A stretch of 64,000 nt of DNA from the NCBI RefSeq assembly GCF_012273895.1, contig NC_052108.1, positions 2,356,001 through 2,420,000 of the forward strand, read 5' to 3'. The position numbers were made by a program, and so were the translations under genes. Origin of the DNA: Zerene cesonia. Its lineage: Eukaryota > Arthropoda > Insecta > Lepidoptera > Pieridae. Under the pieces are notes generated by a model, which worked only from the letters and a program-made list of their open reading frames with translations, made no database searches and was not told where the DNA came from. This document shows positions 12,027-22,160 of this stretch, piece by piece (position 1 is the stretch's first letter; the number at the start of each line of letters is the position of its first letter).

Positions 12027-15000
12027 ATGCAGCATTTCACTATTTTTATGGTAAGTAATTTGAATGAAATTCAAAATGTGGAAAAAATTTTATAAACGAT
12101 TTCGAAATGCTCTAACCTCTACTGTTTGTCAAAAGGATATCGAAAGTTCCCGTTCTTATATAGACGAATTATATTCTATCGAAGATATGAAGATTTTGGA
12201 TGCTCTCATTGCACTAAAAAATTCAGTCATTGGTAGTAATCGTCAGAAAAGCTCCGTCATTCAACAAGGGATTGTACCTCGGTTGTTGCAGTTGATGTCT
12301 GAAAATCATTGGGATCCTAATATTAGATTAGAGGCCACTATTACAGTTGGTAACTATTCTTTTATTTATATATAATTATGTTCAATGACAAATTTTGAAA
12401 TCATTTGAGTTGTGAGATATTTTTGGATGGATTGGCTTATTTTCATAACAGTCAAATGGTTTTGTAAACATTGCTCAAAATTATTTTAACTATAAAGCTA
12501 TGAGATATCATGTTTCTATATTTTGCACTTTGTTCTTTAATATCTCATTGAAAGTGTTTTTTTAAACTGATGATTATAATGCTATTATTTATTATTTATA
12601 AAGGTTCACTAGCAAAAGGTACTCCAGAGAATGTCACAGCATTAGTAGAGCAAGGTGCCGCTGTAACCATAGTGGATTTACTTAGAGAAGTACCAATAGG
12701 AACAAAGTTAGCTGAAGCATGTCTTTGTGCATTAAGGAGTATATTCTTGAATCCACCAGCACCAATATCTTCAGTGCCTGCGGAGATGATACTTTTGACA
12801 AGGTTTACCCGTAAGTAAACCTTATATAAAATATCATTTGAAATATGTCCTTATGTATTTTATTTACATGTAATGCAATGGGTAATTTATGTCAATATTA
12901 TTATTAAACTGTACAATAATATCAATTTAAAAATGTAAAATAACCCATGCAGCATGCTGCTCCTAAATTTGAAAGACCTTGTAATCTTTCTTTTGTGAAT
13001 TGCTGTAATATCTGTATGTGTGGTAATTAAGACCTTTAAGATTACAAATGTGAGTTATTTATTACATTTTTACCCTGATGTTTCAAACACTTTACTTTTA
13101 TGTTTCTAAATGTATAATACTCACACTAAATCGAACAAGAGAATCATCATCATCATCATCATCAGCCCATGTATGTACCCACTGCTGGGACACAGACCTC
13201 CTATGAGGGTTCAGGCCATAATCCACCACGCTGGCCAAGTGCGGGTTGGCAGATGTCACATGTCGTCGAACTTTCGATTCTCGGACATGGCAGTTTCCTC
13301 ACGATGTTTTCCTTTACCGTTTTAAGCAGTGGTAATGTTATCTACATGTGCAGATAAATTGAAAAATCAATTTATTTCCTGCACGCTCGCCCGGTCTCGA
13401 ACCCCGATTTAGAACAAGAGAATACTATATCAAAATGTTTGTCAAGTCATTATTACTATGTTACTCCAATCTGTCAGCAATCTTTAGAATAGTAACACAT
13501 TACTATGAAATAGCAACTTCAAAATGAGCATAATATTTTGTGTAGAAATTTCCTAAAATAATGCATTTATTTGAATCAAAAATGTTGGTTCTCAGAAATA
13601 GCCAAAGAGGGATCACCAACATCCCGAGCTTGTGTTGTACGCATCCTATCAATATGGTGTGGAGGGCCCATAGAGCAGGAGGCACTATGTGCAGCTGGAG
13701 CGTGTTCAGCTGTTGCCACATTATTAGCTCCCAAAGGGGTTACTGCACCTCCAATAGCAAGGGTGCTGCCAGCGCTGGACTTGCTAGCCGCAATGTGTTT
13801 TGAGAACGCTAATGTGTCACAAGTTGCTTTGAATACCAGGTGAAAAGATATTTTGTTCTTATTGGTTTGTATTACACTGTATTAATAATAATCTTTACAT
13901 ATAATTTATACAGTTACATATAATTAATATAGTTAATATAGTATACAGTTATTTTAAAATAATTATAATATTATTTGTGACAACTATAACAATCCTTTGG
14001 TTTTCAAGTAGTGTAGTTATAATATAAATAATTAAAAAAGAAATAAATTGGTTGAATACTCTTTCAGTGTGTGCTGTGATTAAATTTGAAATAAAAGCTC
14101 GGAAAACATTGGCCAACACAATAAGCAATTATTTATGTAACAATGATTTTCATAATCTTGGTTTATACCATTCGCGATTTCTAATACCTAATATTTCATA
14201 AGAATATGTTTGCAAAGTAGAAGTTGTAGAGATTTACACATTTAAAAATAAATTTCTCATGCAAATGGCTTATGACAAGTTAAGGAGGATATATTAATAA
14301 ATATTTATTAAATTTAATTTTTAGTTTTATAGCATTGAAATGCATTATAAATGAGAAATTTTGAAAGAATAGAAAAAATTTGATTACTGTGGCAGGATCA
14401 CGGGTGGCCGAGAGGCTAGGCGTTGCTACGGTTAGGCAAGATACGCAGGTTCGAATCCTGCCTCGTGATCAAATTTTTTTTATTCTTTCAAAATTTCTCA
14501 AATATTTATTTATCAAGGGATTAATTATAATATTAATTTAAATTATTATGTATTTCAGATACGGAGATAAAACAATCCCAGAACTATTAACTCTTCTAGT
14601 TTCGAGGGATAAACCACTTCCAGTAGCGATGGGTGCTGCACGATGTCTCACTTTTATCCATAGAGCTGGAGCTTTGACCGCTGATGACAACAGGTATATT
14701 GTTTTTCACTCAATTAGTGTAACCTTAATGCTAAATCCCTTTGGTATGATGGATTTGGTATTGATATGACAAGTTTATTTTATTGAAAGAAAATAAAGTG
14801 TAGAGAAAATATCTCAACTAAAATATAACAAAATGGTTTAAAGATTATGGTTTGCTATACTGTTTGACTATTTTAATCTAAAGGACTATCACAATAAAGA
14901 GACAAACCTTGAAAGTATTCCGTATTAAACACATACCATTTATTTTTAAGTGGTTTTTATTATCTCTTAACAAATTATGGTTTCGATGATCAACCTTGGC

Positions 15001-18000
15001 AATATTATTTCACAATAAATATTTATAAAAAAAAAATATATAAATATATATACATACATTTTTTAATGTCGTAGTCGGCAATGGAGCTAGTTTATTATTT
15101 CACGCTGGGTTTCTGTGAGTGTGGTACTACTACTGGCCCAATTCATGCGGAAGCGTGCTCGACTCCCACATCAATGAAAAATAACTCAGTATTTTTCTCT
15201 AGTATAAAATAAAAACGAACTATAATTCATTCCTAATCGCAAAATTAATAACAACTAGATACACAATTAGCGACAAAAAAAAAGTGCTGATTGTAAACCT
15301 GTTTTGTAAATCCGACTTTAAATCATGTGAATAAGGTTGAAATTTATTGTGGTGTATATTGATAACTATATTTTCATTCCTCTTTAACTTAAAAAAAAAA
15401 TTTTTTTCAAGAAATCTTGACGTAGTTTAAGTACGTTTTTGTACTATATAAATATAACAGTGTATATATTACAGGGTAGTATTTGGAGCGTTGCCATGTC
15501 TAGCTCGCTTGTGCACTAAAGATATGCCAGAAGACATAAGGGCCACCGCCGCCGAAACTTTGGCGTATTTGGCTGAGGTATGTTCGCATTTACGATGTTT
15601 ACGTCAGTATTGCATTTCCTTTGCATGCGTTCGTGTGTCAATGACCGTTTTCCTTTATGTAGCGGTCTATATAATGCGCTTTAATTTATTTTAATTGAAT
15701 CGTAATTGTTGGTTATTTGCATCTGATTTTACGATTAACTTTAAAGTAGTAATATCAGTTCATACTATTTAAATTGGTTAAGTAGTTTTTGAGTTTGTGT
15801 TTATGTTTAGCTTTTGTTTTTTTAAATAAAAGCTTAACATAAATACAAATTTACAAAAAAGCTATTGGATAGATAGATAAATAGATAAAAAGTTTATTAA
15901 AAGAATACATTAAATACATGACAATTACAAAATAAGACAATTAAACAATGAAAAATTTAACATACAGAGGAAAAAACAGGATGGAGAGAAATGTGCACTG
16001 TGTTCTTAAAAAGGGTCTTGGCTCAGCATAAATGTCTAGAGTCAATAGGACCCTGACGCTGATATTCTGCCAACAACTATTAATGATGTTAATTTAGATA
16101 AACACTTCAAACTTCTGTCAATTGTAGGTTTGTTGGTTGCAGTAGGTTAAGAACATTTCAGATGTTAAATTACATTTCCATATTATAATTTTACGCATCA
16201 TCCAGATTCAAAGTCAACATTCTTAAAATCCTTATCAATCCACCTGACGAGCTCGCTGGTCGACATAGTAACTTGCCTGTGGGCGGCGGCTAATCTGGGC
16301 GCGTCCAAACCATCCGACATATATGTATAATCGATATATTTGAACCACAAGACTCTTATGTCTAGAATCATATAGAAGTATCTAGAACTATCAAGAATTA
16401 ATTGCGACCCACAACCCCTCCACCGGTTAGACACGTCCATCCAGAGGCTGAAAGCGACATAGTAACTTGCCTGTGGGCGGCGGCCAATCAGGACGGGTTC
16501 TAACCATCCGACATATATGTATAATCGATATATCTGAACCACAAGACATAAGACTCTCGAACCCCACCACCAGGTGGACACGTCGCTCCAGACGCTGGCG
16601 GCCATATCGAACCACCTGATGAGCTCGCTGGCCGACATAGTTACTTGCCCGTGGTCGGCGGCTAATCTAGGCGCGTCCAAACCATCCGACATATATGTAA
16701 AATCGATATATCTGAACCACAAGACATAAGACTCTCGAACTCCACCACCAGGTGGACACGTCGCTCCAGAGGCTGGCGGCCATATCGAACCACCTGATGA
16801 GCTCGCTGGCGGACATAGTGACGTGCCCGTCGGCGGCGGCCAAGCAGGGCGCCTTCAAGTGCTTCGCGTCGCTCGGCGCCAACGACGAGGACATACGCAA
16901 GCGGATCATCGAGACGCACGGCCTGATGGTGCACGTCGTCAACGGCATGAACAACCCGGAGCCGTCTGTGAGTGGTTTATTGCTTTTTATTTAATCTATG
17001 CTAATATTATAAGGTTTAAGATTTTGTTTGTTTGTTTGTTTGAACGCGCTAATCTTAGGAACTACTGGTAGCCCATAAATTGAGGAGGGCGGAGGAGAGA
17101 GCCCATATATGTACCACGGGCAAAGCCGGGGCGGACCGCTTGTTATTACTAATACTTTTGTGCGTGTGTTTATCCGTCACTGAATTCAAGAGGATTGACG
17201 AACAACGGTACAGGCTGGATGGATTTTTATGAATTTCTTAGTGTTTATTAAGGTCGATTCGAGAATGGTTTAAATTGTATTGATTAGTAGTGTACCTTTA
17301 AGTTAGCAATTGATTTATAAATATTATATACTTACGTTATGATTTGAACTGTGTGGTGCTGTGTCATAAATAGAAATAAAATATATAAATATGATTATAT
17401 AAGCATTATATATATTATGTTATAACACTTTAAATAGTGTAATTATTTGTACAGGTAAGGCTAGCTGCGGTGCGCTGTCTGCATTCTCTCTCAAGATCCG
17501 TTCAACAACTTAGAACTACATTTCAAGTGAGTTTATTTTTTTTATTTTTGCAAAATGCGATATGTTAACATAGATATTGTATGAAAATAAATAACTCATA
17601 AACTATATATAAATATAAATTCATTTCATTAATATGCAATACATTTGAATTTTTAACATATTTAGTACTTGAACGTAGGTTTCTTAGTTTAAAAAAATGT
17701 AATGAAATTTTGTTTTATGCGAAGTGAACTGCGAATATATTTCCTTTTTTATTCCGTTCGTTATAAGAATAACGAAGTATAAGAATACTATTACCACACT
17801 TTGAGTATCTCAGGACCATATCAACATATATAGCTCGTTTTTATAGTACTTTTTACTAATACCATAAATTAGTATTGTCTTGTGTTGGATTTTACGCGAG
17901 TATTATAAATTTAGAAATCAAACACTTTTAAACGGATTTTAATCTCCCCGTTATCACCCTCGCTGTACAGTGTTCAAAACGCCATCTTAAAAAATATAAT

Positions 18001-19492
18001 GAATAAATCGCGTTTAAAATCCGTTAGGAGTCTTTAATTTATGAACCATAAATGACGTGTTTGCCACCAGGACCACGCCGTATGGCGGCCGCTGATGCAG
18101 CTGCTGAACGACGCGCCCGGCACCGAGCTGCTGACCGTCGGCTCGTCCACTCTCTGCAACCTGCTGCTCGAGTTCTCGCCGGCCAAGGAGCCCATGTTAG
18201 ATCAAGGTTCACTACACTAACGCTTTATATGGGTAAATGCGATGGAACGATCGAACGATATGTTGTACAGCAATTTTTTTTTTTAACATTAATTAATTTA
18301 AAAATGGCCAACTTTACCACCGTTTCAATAGATTTTAAACAATTTATAAGCATGGAAGTAAAAACCAATGAAGATATAAGGATTATCGCTACTCTTTCAG
18401 GGATGTAAAAAATATATTAAAAATTTGTCTTTAGTTCCTTCGAACTCATATCCAAGTCGCAATTCCTGTTGCTAAAGTATATCTCCTTTTATAAATAGGA
18501 AAACAAGATAGTTTGATTGTGTTTTTTGTATATTTGTAGGAGCCGTAGAGATGCTTTGTAGTCTAACAAAGAGGCCGGAAGCAGCGTTGAGACTGAATGG
18601 AATATGGGCGTTAATGAATATGGCCTTTCAGGTATATATTTATATTTATTACTAGCAACACTTTGTGCATATTTGGTTGTTCATTTGTATTATATAATAT
18701 TCAAATTAAACTTGAACCTATTAAACATACGAATATTAAATATATGAACTTATTTAAGAAATTAACTTATTTTGCTTGCTAATTCCCTAGATAACATTGT
18801 TGAGAACATTTTAAATTTAAAGCTATTTACTTTTTTATTTTAATCAAAACCAGAAAAACAAATCACAGTACCCATGTTTTTGCTTTTTTTTTAAATGTTG
18901 AGATTTTCATTTATATTTTTATTTAAAAAGCGTATCATTCTAAAATATCGCAAGTGCGAATTGAATTGGTCATTCATACGCACAGGACTAATTTTTTTCT
19001 CTGCTGGTGAAGATTGAAAATATAGTTTACTGCAATTACTGACTTATTTTGATCTGGCCAAAATAATGGCATAGGCACCACTTTCTGCCTTAATGTAAAA
19101 CGTCACCACAATATCAGTTTTTTTTAAAGAATGTAAAAAATGCGGAATAGAAAAAAGGCGGGATAGGAAAAAAAAATCATTTATGAAGCGTTTCAATGCG
19201 ATAAAAATCCAAGTCATATCACATCACTCTTCATTTTCATTATAAGTAAAAAAAAGCATAAAAGAAAAACATTAAATTTGTGTGTCTCAATTCTAGGCGG
19301 AACAAAAAGTAAAGCAACGAATATTATGCTGTTTAGGCACGGAGCAGATGTTCCGTCTGCTCGGCGACGGCGACACGCGCGTCATCATGAAGACGCTCGG
19401 GCTGCTGCGCAACCTGCTCTCCACGCGCCAGCACATCGACGCCATCATGGGCGAGTACTCCTCGCAGGTCATGCAGGTGCGTGTGCGTGCGC

Positions 19493-19536
<44 letters not shown>

Positions 19537-21850
19537 GTGCGTGTGTGTGTATGTGTGGTGGAAATTTTGTAAGGTTTTTGTTGCAGTTTAGTAGGTGTAT
19601 GATCAAAATTAGGAAGGTTTTTCTATTCGTAAAGTAAGAACCTCGAGTGTAGATTAAAATTGAATTGAGAACCTTCGTAATTCTTGGTTAAATTGGTTTC
19701 AAACAAGCAATGTATATGAAAATAAACATAAATTGAGGTTGAGAAATTTTGAAAAGCATTTCGATGCTATAGAACTAAAAATTAAATATATTGAGGTTAG
19801 TTATTTCTGCATTCAGATATATTTTTTACCAGATTATTTTCTATTTTCATGCCATGAAATAATAAATAATGTAAAATAGCAATATATAACTTGTCTTATA
19901 ATATCAGTGATCAATAAATAGATATAACTTTATGTTACTGTTACTTACCGTTGTCAATTAAATATCTTTTACATACTACTCATTTCTTATTATTATTTCT
20001 TCAATGTTTATTTTTCTTTCTAGGCAGTGATAGTAGTGTTGGAAGGTTCGTATCCGGCGGAAGTAAAAGAGCAGGCGCTTTGTATCCTTGGGAATATTGG
20101 AGATGGGGAGAAAGCTAAAGATCTCATTATGGCCAATGAAGATGTGCTGAGGAAACTGGTGGATTACCTGGTGAGGGATTTTTTTTTGTATTTATATCTA
20201 TACTTTTGTGTGGAAATGTTTGTGACTGCAAAATATTTGGTATCCAATTTAACCGATTTTGCGGGAGAGGCATTTAGAAAAGTGATGAAAAATGTAATTT
20301 TAAATAATTTTGTTTATTTAAATGCCGTGACATACGACAAGATATGCCGTTATTTGGCCCGTTTTTCACTATACACTTTGTCATTGTCATTGCACGGGAC
20401 TGTATTCAAAGTGCGGTGGAAACTCAATTGAATGATAACTCTGCCTTATAGATGCATAGGCACAGATTTGCCTTGGATAATTTTTGAGCGCGATTGTGGG
20501 TCTAGTTGTTTGTAATAGTTCGATGGAGGGATTGGGAGTTTCGTGAGCGTGTCATATATGTGAGGCGGTGGTGTCGCAGGCGCACCCGGAGAGCAAGCTG
20601 CAGGAGGCGGCGCTGTTCGTGGCCGGCAACCTGGTGTGGCGCGGCGAGGCGGGCTGCGCCGCGCGCCAGGCGCGCCTCGCCGACCTCGGCGTGCTGCGCG
20701 CGCTCAAGCTGCTGCGCCAGCGCCAGGACGCCGCGCACCTGCACGACAAGTGCGTACACCTGCCTGCTGCGCACCTCGCCTGCTGCACACCTCGCCTGCT
20801 GTGCACCTCGCCTGCTGTGCACCTCGCGTGCTGCACACTTCGCGTGCTCTACACCTCGCGCGCTGTACACCTCGCGTGCTGTACACCTCGCGCGCTGTAC
20901 ACCTCGCGCGCTGTACACCTCGCGTGCTGTACACCTCGCGCGCTGTACACCTCGCGTGCTGTACACCTCGCGTGCTGTACACCTCGCGTGCTGTACACCT
21001 CGCGTGCTGTACACCTCGCGTCGTACACCCAGTTCGACACCCTGTACACTTCGCATCCCGCATCTTCAATACGTATATACAATTACCTGCGTGTTAGTTT
21101 GCGGCACAAACCTGAGAAAAGGCTTTTCTTCAATCTAGTGTGGGCGTCGAGCACTCTTCGGCACGAATTGGGCCAGCTCGCACCGGGGAAGTACCACACC
21201 CCCACAGAAGACCGGCGTGAAATAGCATTCTGCTGTGTTTCGTTCGGTGAGTGGGGGAGCCGGAGGCCCATATCCTTTTCCTTACCCTTCCCAGTCCTTT
21301 CCTTTATTCCTATCGCCAATCCTTTCTAAATCCCTTCCCAAAAAGTCGGTAATCCTTCATCAATCAATCAATTTGTAGAGGCATAAGGTCCTTTGCAGAC
21401 CTTACGCCTCTCCAAATGTTCATGGGCGGTGGTAGCGCTTACCATCAGGCGTCCCACCAGCTCCATTGCCGACTGTAACATAAAAAAAAAAAACACCCCC
21501 ACAGAAGATCGGACGGAAATAGTAGCATGCTACTGTGTTTGGTTCGGTGAGCGGGGGTGCCGGAAGCCCTCACTTGTCCCAGTCCTTTCCTTTATCCACT
21601 CCAACAATCTATTTACCTGCAAATATTCATGGGCGGTTCTCCACGCTTAACATTAGCGACCCATCTTCTCCTCGGCCAACTATAACATAAAAAATACGCA
21701 GTATAAAGATCAAATATCTTCGAATAGTAAATAGATTGTAATAGTCCATATTAACAAATCATCTATAATAATGTACCTATCATATAGTATTAACTGAATT
21801 TTTGTTACAGGGTGAAAACGGCTCTAGCACAGTTCAACGAATTTACATAA
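12027..21850 (+). CDS. Armc8: ARMC8 orthologue (GID/CTLH complex subunit), 14 exons
   Basis: Exons: 12027-12050, 12136-12349, 12604-12810, 13596-13839, 14559-14693, 15475-15577, 16752-16967, 17455-17526, 18071-18206, 18540-18631, 19297-19476, 20024-20170, 20580-20749 and 21811-21850 (TAA). All junctions are GT-AG with agreeing phases, giving about 659 residues against about 660-673 in vertebrates. The product is an armadillo-repeat solenoid. Segments matching human ARMC8 include LKNSVIGSNRQKSS, ASLGANDEDIRKRIIETHG, VRLAAVRCLHSLSRSVQQLR, CNLLLEFSPAKEP, NGIWALMNMAFQ, KTLGLLRNLLSTRQHID and AKDLIMANEDVL. ARMC8 is a scaffold subunit of the GID/CTLH ubiquitin ligase. Start choice: ATG 12027 with an 85-base first intron (gtaagt, branch-like CTAAC, aaaag) gives MQHFTIFM-DIESSRSYID, close to vertebrate starts. 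The alternative, ATG 12064 unspliced, adds a basic leader (MKFKMWKKFYKRFRNA). Exons 7, 9, 11 and 13 are GC-rich; their neighbours are AT-rich. Confidence 0.95.
13134..13423 (-). mobile_element. SINE-like retroposon with (GAT)n tail and TSD
   Basis: The element is 13145-13412, flanked by an exact 11-base target-site duplication AACAAGAGAAT (13134-13144 and 13413-13423). It is inserted in ARMC8 intron 3 in - orientation: its 3' end is the run written catcatcatcatcatcat on the + strand, that is a (GAT)n tail, next to 'cccactgctgggacacag'. Its 5' part (- strand) carries 'ggggttcgagaccgggcg', reminiscent of a tRNA-type B box. Other copies of the 3' part are at 25064-25207, 48262-48325 and 52368-52443. 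The simple-triplet tail suggests mobilisation by an RTE-type LINE, which is inference. Confidence 0.8.
14310..14499. mobile_element. Snap-back element carrying a tRNA-like core
   Basis: Flanked by an exact 11-base direct repeat AAATATTTATT (14299-14309 and 14500-14510), which looks like a target-site duplication although it is AT-rich. Inside, 33-base arms at 14352-14384 and 14468-14500 are inverted complements with one mismatch. Between them lies a tRNA-like sequence (14398-14469). The first 40 or so bases (ATTTAATTTTTAGTTTTATA onward) match, inverted, the mini-element at 19741-19789. It sits in ARMC8 intron 4. Class unknown: either a MITE that captured a tRNA or a tRNA-derived retroposon. 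Confidence 0.65.
14398..14469 (+). tRNA. tRNA-like sequence, probably tRNA-derived, not functional
   Basis: It folds as a cloverleaf: acceptor TCACGGG with CTCGTGA (7 pairs, one G-T), D stem GCC with GGC, anticodon stem TTGCT with GGCAA, and T stem GCAGG with CCTGC around TTCGAAT. The B box GGTTCGAATCC is perfect and the A box TGGCCGAGAGG nearly so. The anticodon loop ACGGTTA lacks the expected U33; if read normally the anticodon would be GGT (Thr). The missing U33 and the position inside a snap-back element argue for a derived copy. RNA polymerase III transcription remains possible. Confidence 0.45.
15055..15190 (-). repeat. Diverged interspersed repeat fragment
   Basis: Contains 'gtcggcaatggagct' and 'actggcccaattcatgc', the inverse of 'agctccattgccgac' and 'gcacgaattgggccagct' in the element at 21150-21492. 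It is therefore a rearranged or deleted - strand copy of that family, lying in ARMC8 intron 5. Confidence 0.45.
15865..16135 (-). repeat. LINE-type 3' tail fragment
   Basis: Starts with a (TAGA)-like run, 'tagatagataaatagataaa', followed by 'aagtttatt'. On the - strand this is AATAAACTTTTTATC then a tetranucleotide tail, the form of many insect non-LTR retrotransposon 3' ends. No reverse-transcriptase coding remains. It lies in ARMC8 intron 6. The far boundary is uncertain. Confidence 0.4.
16229..16751 (+). pseudogene. Tandem decayed copies of ARMC8 exon 7 start
   Basis: Three head-to-tail copies precede the true exon at 16752: about 16229-16425, 16426-16573 and 16574-16751. Each contains the first 100 or so bases of exon 7 (in the last: GTGGACACGTCGCTCCAG through GCGGCTAATCTAGGCG) followed by the same intron tail ('accatccgacatatatgt', 'ctgaaccacaagac', 'ccaccaccag'). 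The copy at 16574 is nearly identical for its first 80 bases and keeps the acceptor. If used, it would read VDTSLQTLAAISNHLMSSLA and meet TAA at 16727-16729. The first copy lacks its exon start, and the second has an internal deletion. Confidence 0.85.
17005..17145 (+). repeat. Interspersed repeat ('TTTGAACGCG' family)
   Basis: The best-preserved copy here: 'ttgtttgtttgaacgcgcta', 'atcttaggaactactggt', then 'atgtaccacgggcaaagccg' and a GC-rich end 'gggcggaccgcttg'. It lies in ARMC8 intron 7. The GC-rich end resembles Helitron or MITE termini, but no clear CTRR end is visible. Confidence 0.5.
19477..19558 (+). repeat. (GTGC)n microsatellite at a splice donor
   Basis: Begins exactly at the donor of ARMC8 exon 11 (CAG before gtgcgt) and runs as GTGC/GTGT units for about 80 bases. 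Every unit 'gtgcgt' is a potential donor. The neighbouring open frames (Arg-Ala-Cys-Val repeats) are artefacts of the repeat. Confidence 0.9.
19732..19798 (-). mobile_element. 49-bp mini-element with 9-bp TSD
   Basis: Positions 19741-19789 are flanked by exact direct repeats ATTGAGGTT (19732-19740 and 19790-19798). The insert reads GAGAAATTTTGAAAAGCATT, then 'tcgatgctatagaact', 'aaaaattaaat'. Its reverse complement matches the left end of the snap-back element at 14310. It lies in ARMC8 intron 11 and looks like a minimal terminal derivative of the same family. Confidence 0.6.
20754..21022 (+). repeat. 16-bp GC-rich minisatellite, about 16 copies
   Basis: Unit CTGTACACCTCGCGTG and variants (CTGCTGCGCACCTCGC at the left end), starting four bases past the donor of ARMC8 exon 13 (20750). 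The unit length is not a multiple of three and the unit lacks stops, so all frames on both strands are open and encode 16-residue repeats. Those frames are not genes. Units diverge towards the left end and are more uniform to the right. Confidence 0.9.
21150..21492 (+). repeat. Interspersed retroposon tail with poly-A
   Basis: Runs from 'gcacgaattgggccagctcg' through 'cccacagaagaccggcgtga', 'gttcggtgagtgggggagcc' and 'atcaggcgtcccaccagctc', ending 'tgccgactgtaacataaaaa' with a poly-A tail. Related copies are at 21497-21692, 34498-34790 and in pieces at 15055 and 43040. It lies in the last ARMC8 intron. The class is either SINE or 5'-truncated LINE. Confidence 0.65.
21497..21692 (+). repeat. 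Second, adjacent copy of the same retroposon tail
   Basis: Starts 'cacccccacagaagatcgga' immediately after the poly-A of the preceding copy and ends 'caactataacataaaaaa'. It repeats the 'ttcggtgagcgggggtgccg' and 'atgggcggt' motifs with divergence. This is tandem insertion into a poly-A target or a duplicated tail. Confidence 0.6.
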
Positions 21851-22095
21851 ACACGAGAGACATATACCTGAATACTTGTGATCAGTCTTCGGCAGTGAGT
21901 TATCGAGTCAGTGTAGATTAAGTATTGTACATAGATAAGCAACTTGTTATCGGATAAGAGTGAACGTCAGAGTCGAAGTGATTTTTTTTTCTCCTGTAAG
22001 TAAGTGTGCTGACTTTGACTTCGCTTTGATACTATTTATTTTAGTTTATCATGTTCGTTCGTTTCGCTCAATCTCGTGACTCGTCAACCTTGTTT
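21851..22095 (+). other. Probable ARMC8 3' UTR
   Basis: Follows the ARMC8 stop codon. No clear AATAAA lies before the N run at 22096. The first ones after it are near 22262 and 22440, so the true 3' end may lie beyond the gap. Confidence 0.4.
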
Positions 22096-22160
22096 NNNNN
22101 NNNNNNNNNNNNNNNNNNNNNNNNNNNNNNNNNNNNNNNNNNNNNNNNNNNNNNNNNNNN
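22096..22160. other. Assembly gap, 65 N
   Basis: A run of N. Its odd length suggests a size estimated from read pairs. The open frame spanning it is not real. Confidence 0.99.

Noticed and set aside
12064..12135. Basic N-terminal leader MKFKMWKKFYKRFRNA as the real ARMC8 start
   Set aside because: Possible, but the 85-base GT-AG intron with a branch-like CTAAC gives a start much closer to vertebrate ARMC8, so it is treated as intronic.
14398..14469. Functional nuclear tRNA-Thr gene
   Set aside because: The loop lacks U33 and the sequence lies inside a mobile snap-back element, so a tRNA-derived copy is more likely. Kept only as tRNA-like.
16198..16722. 174-codon - strand frame with internal repeats
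   Set aside because: Antisense of the tandem exon-7 copies. The repeat in the protein mirrors the DNA duplication, and the sense strand carries the true exon homology.
19278..19637. 119-codon + frame with Arg-Ala-Cys repeats
   Set aside because: Wrong-frame reading of ARMC8 exon 11 running into the GTGC microsatellite.
20754..21022. CRISPR-like array
   Set aside because: Units are contiguous with no unique spacers, and the genome is an insect's. This is a minisatellite.
20502..21138. Six overlapping open frames on both strands, up to 253 codons
   Set aside because: They are produced by the stop-free 16-bp minisatellite next to ARMC8 exon 13. Only 20580-20749 is coding.
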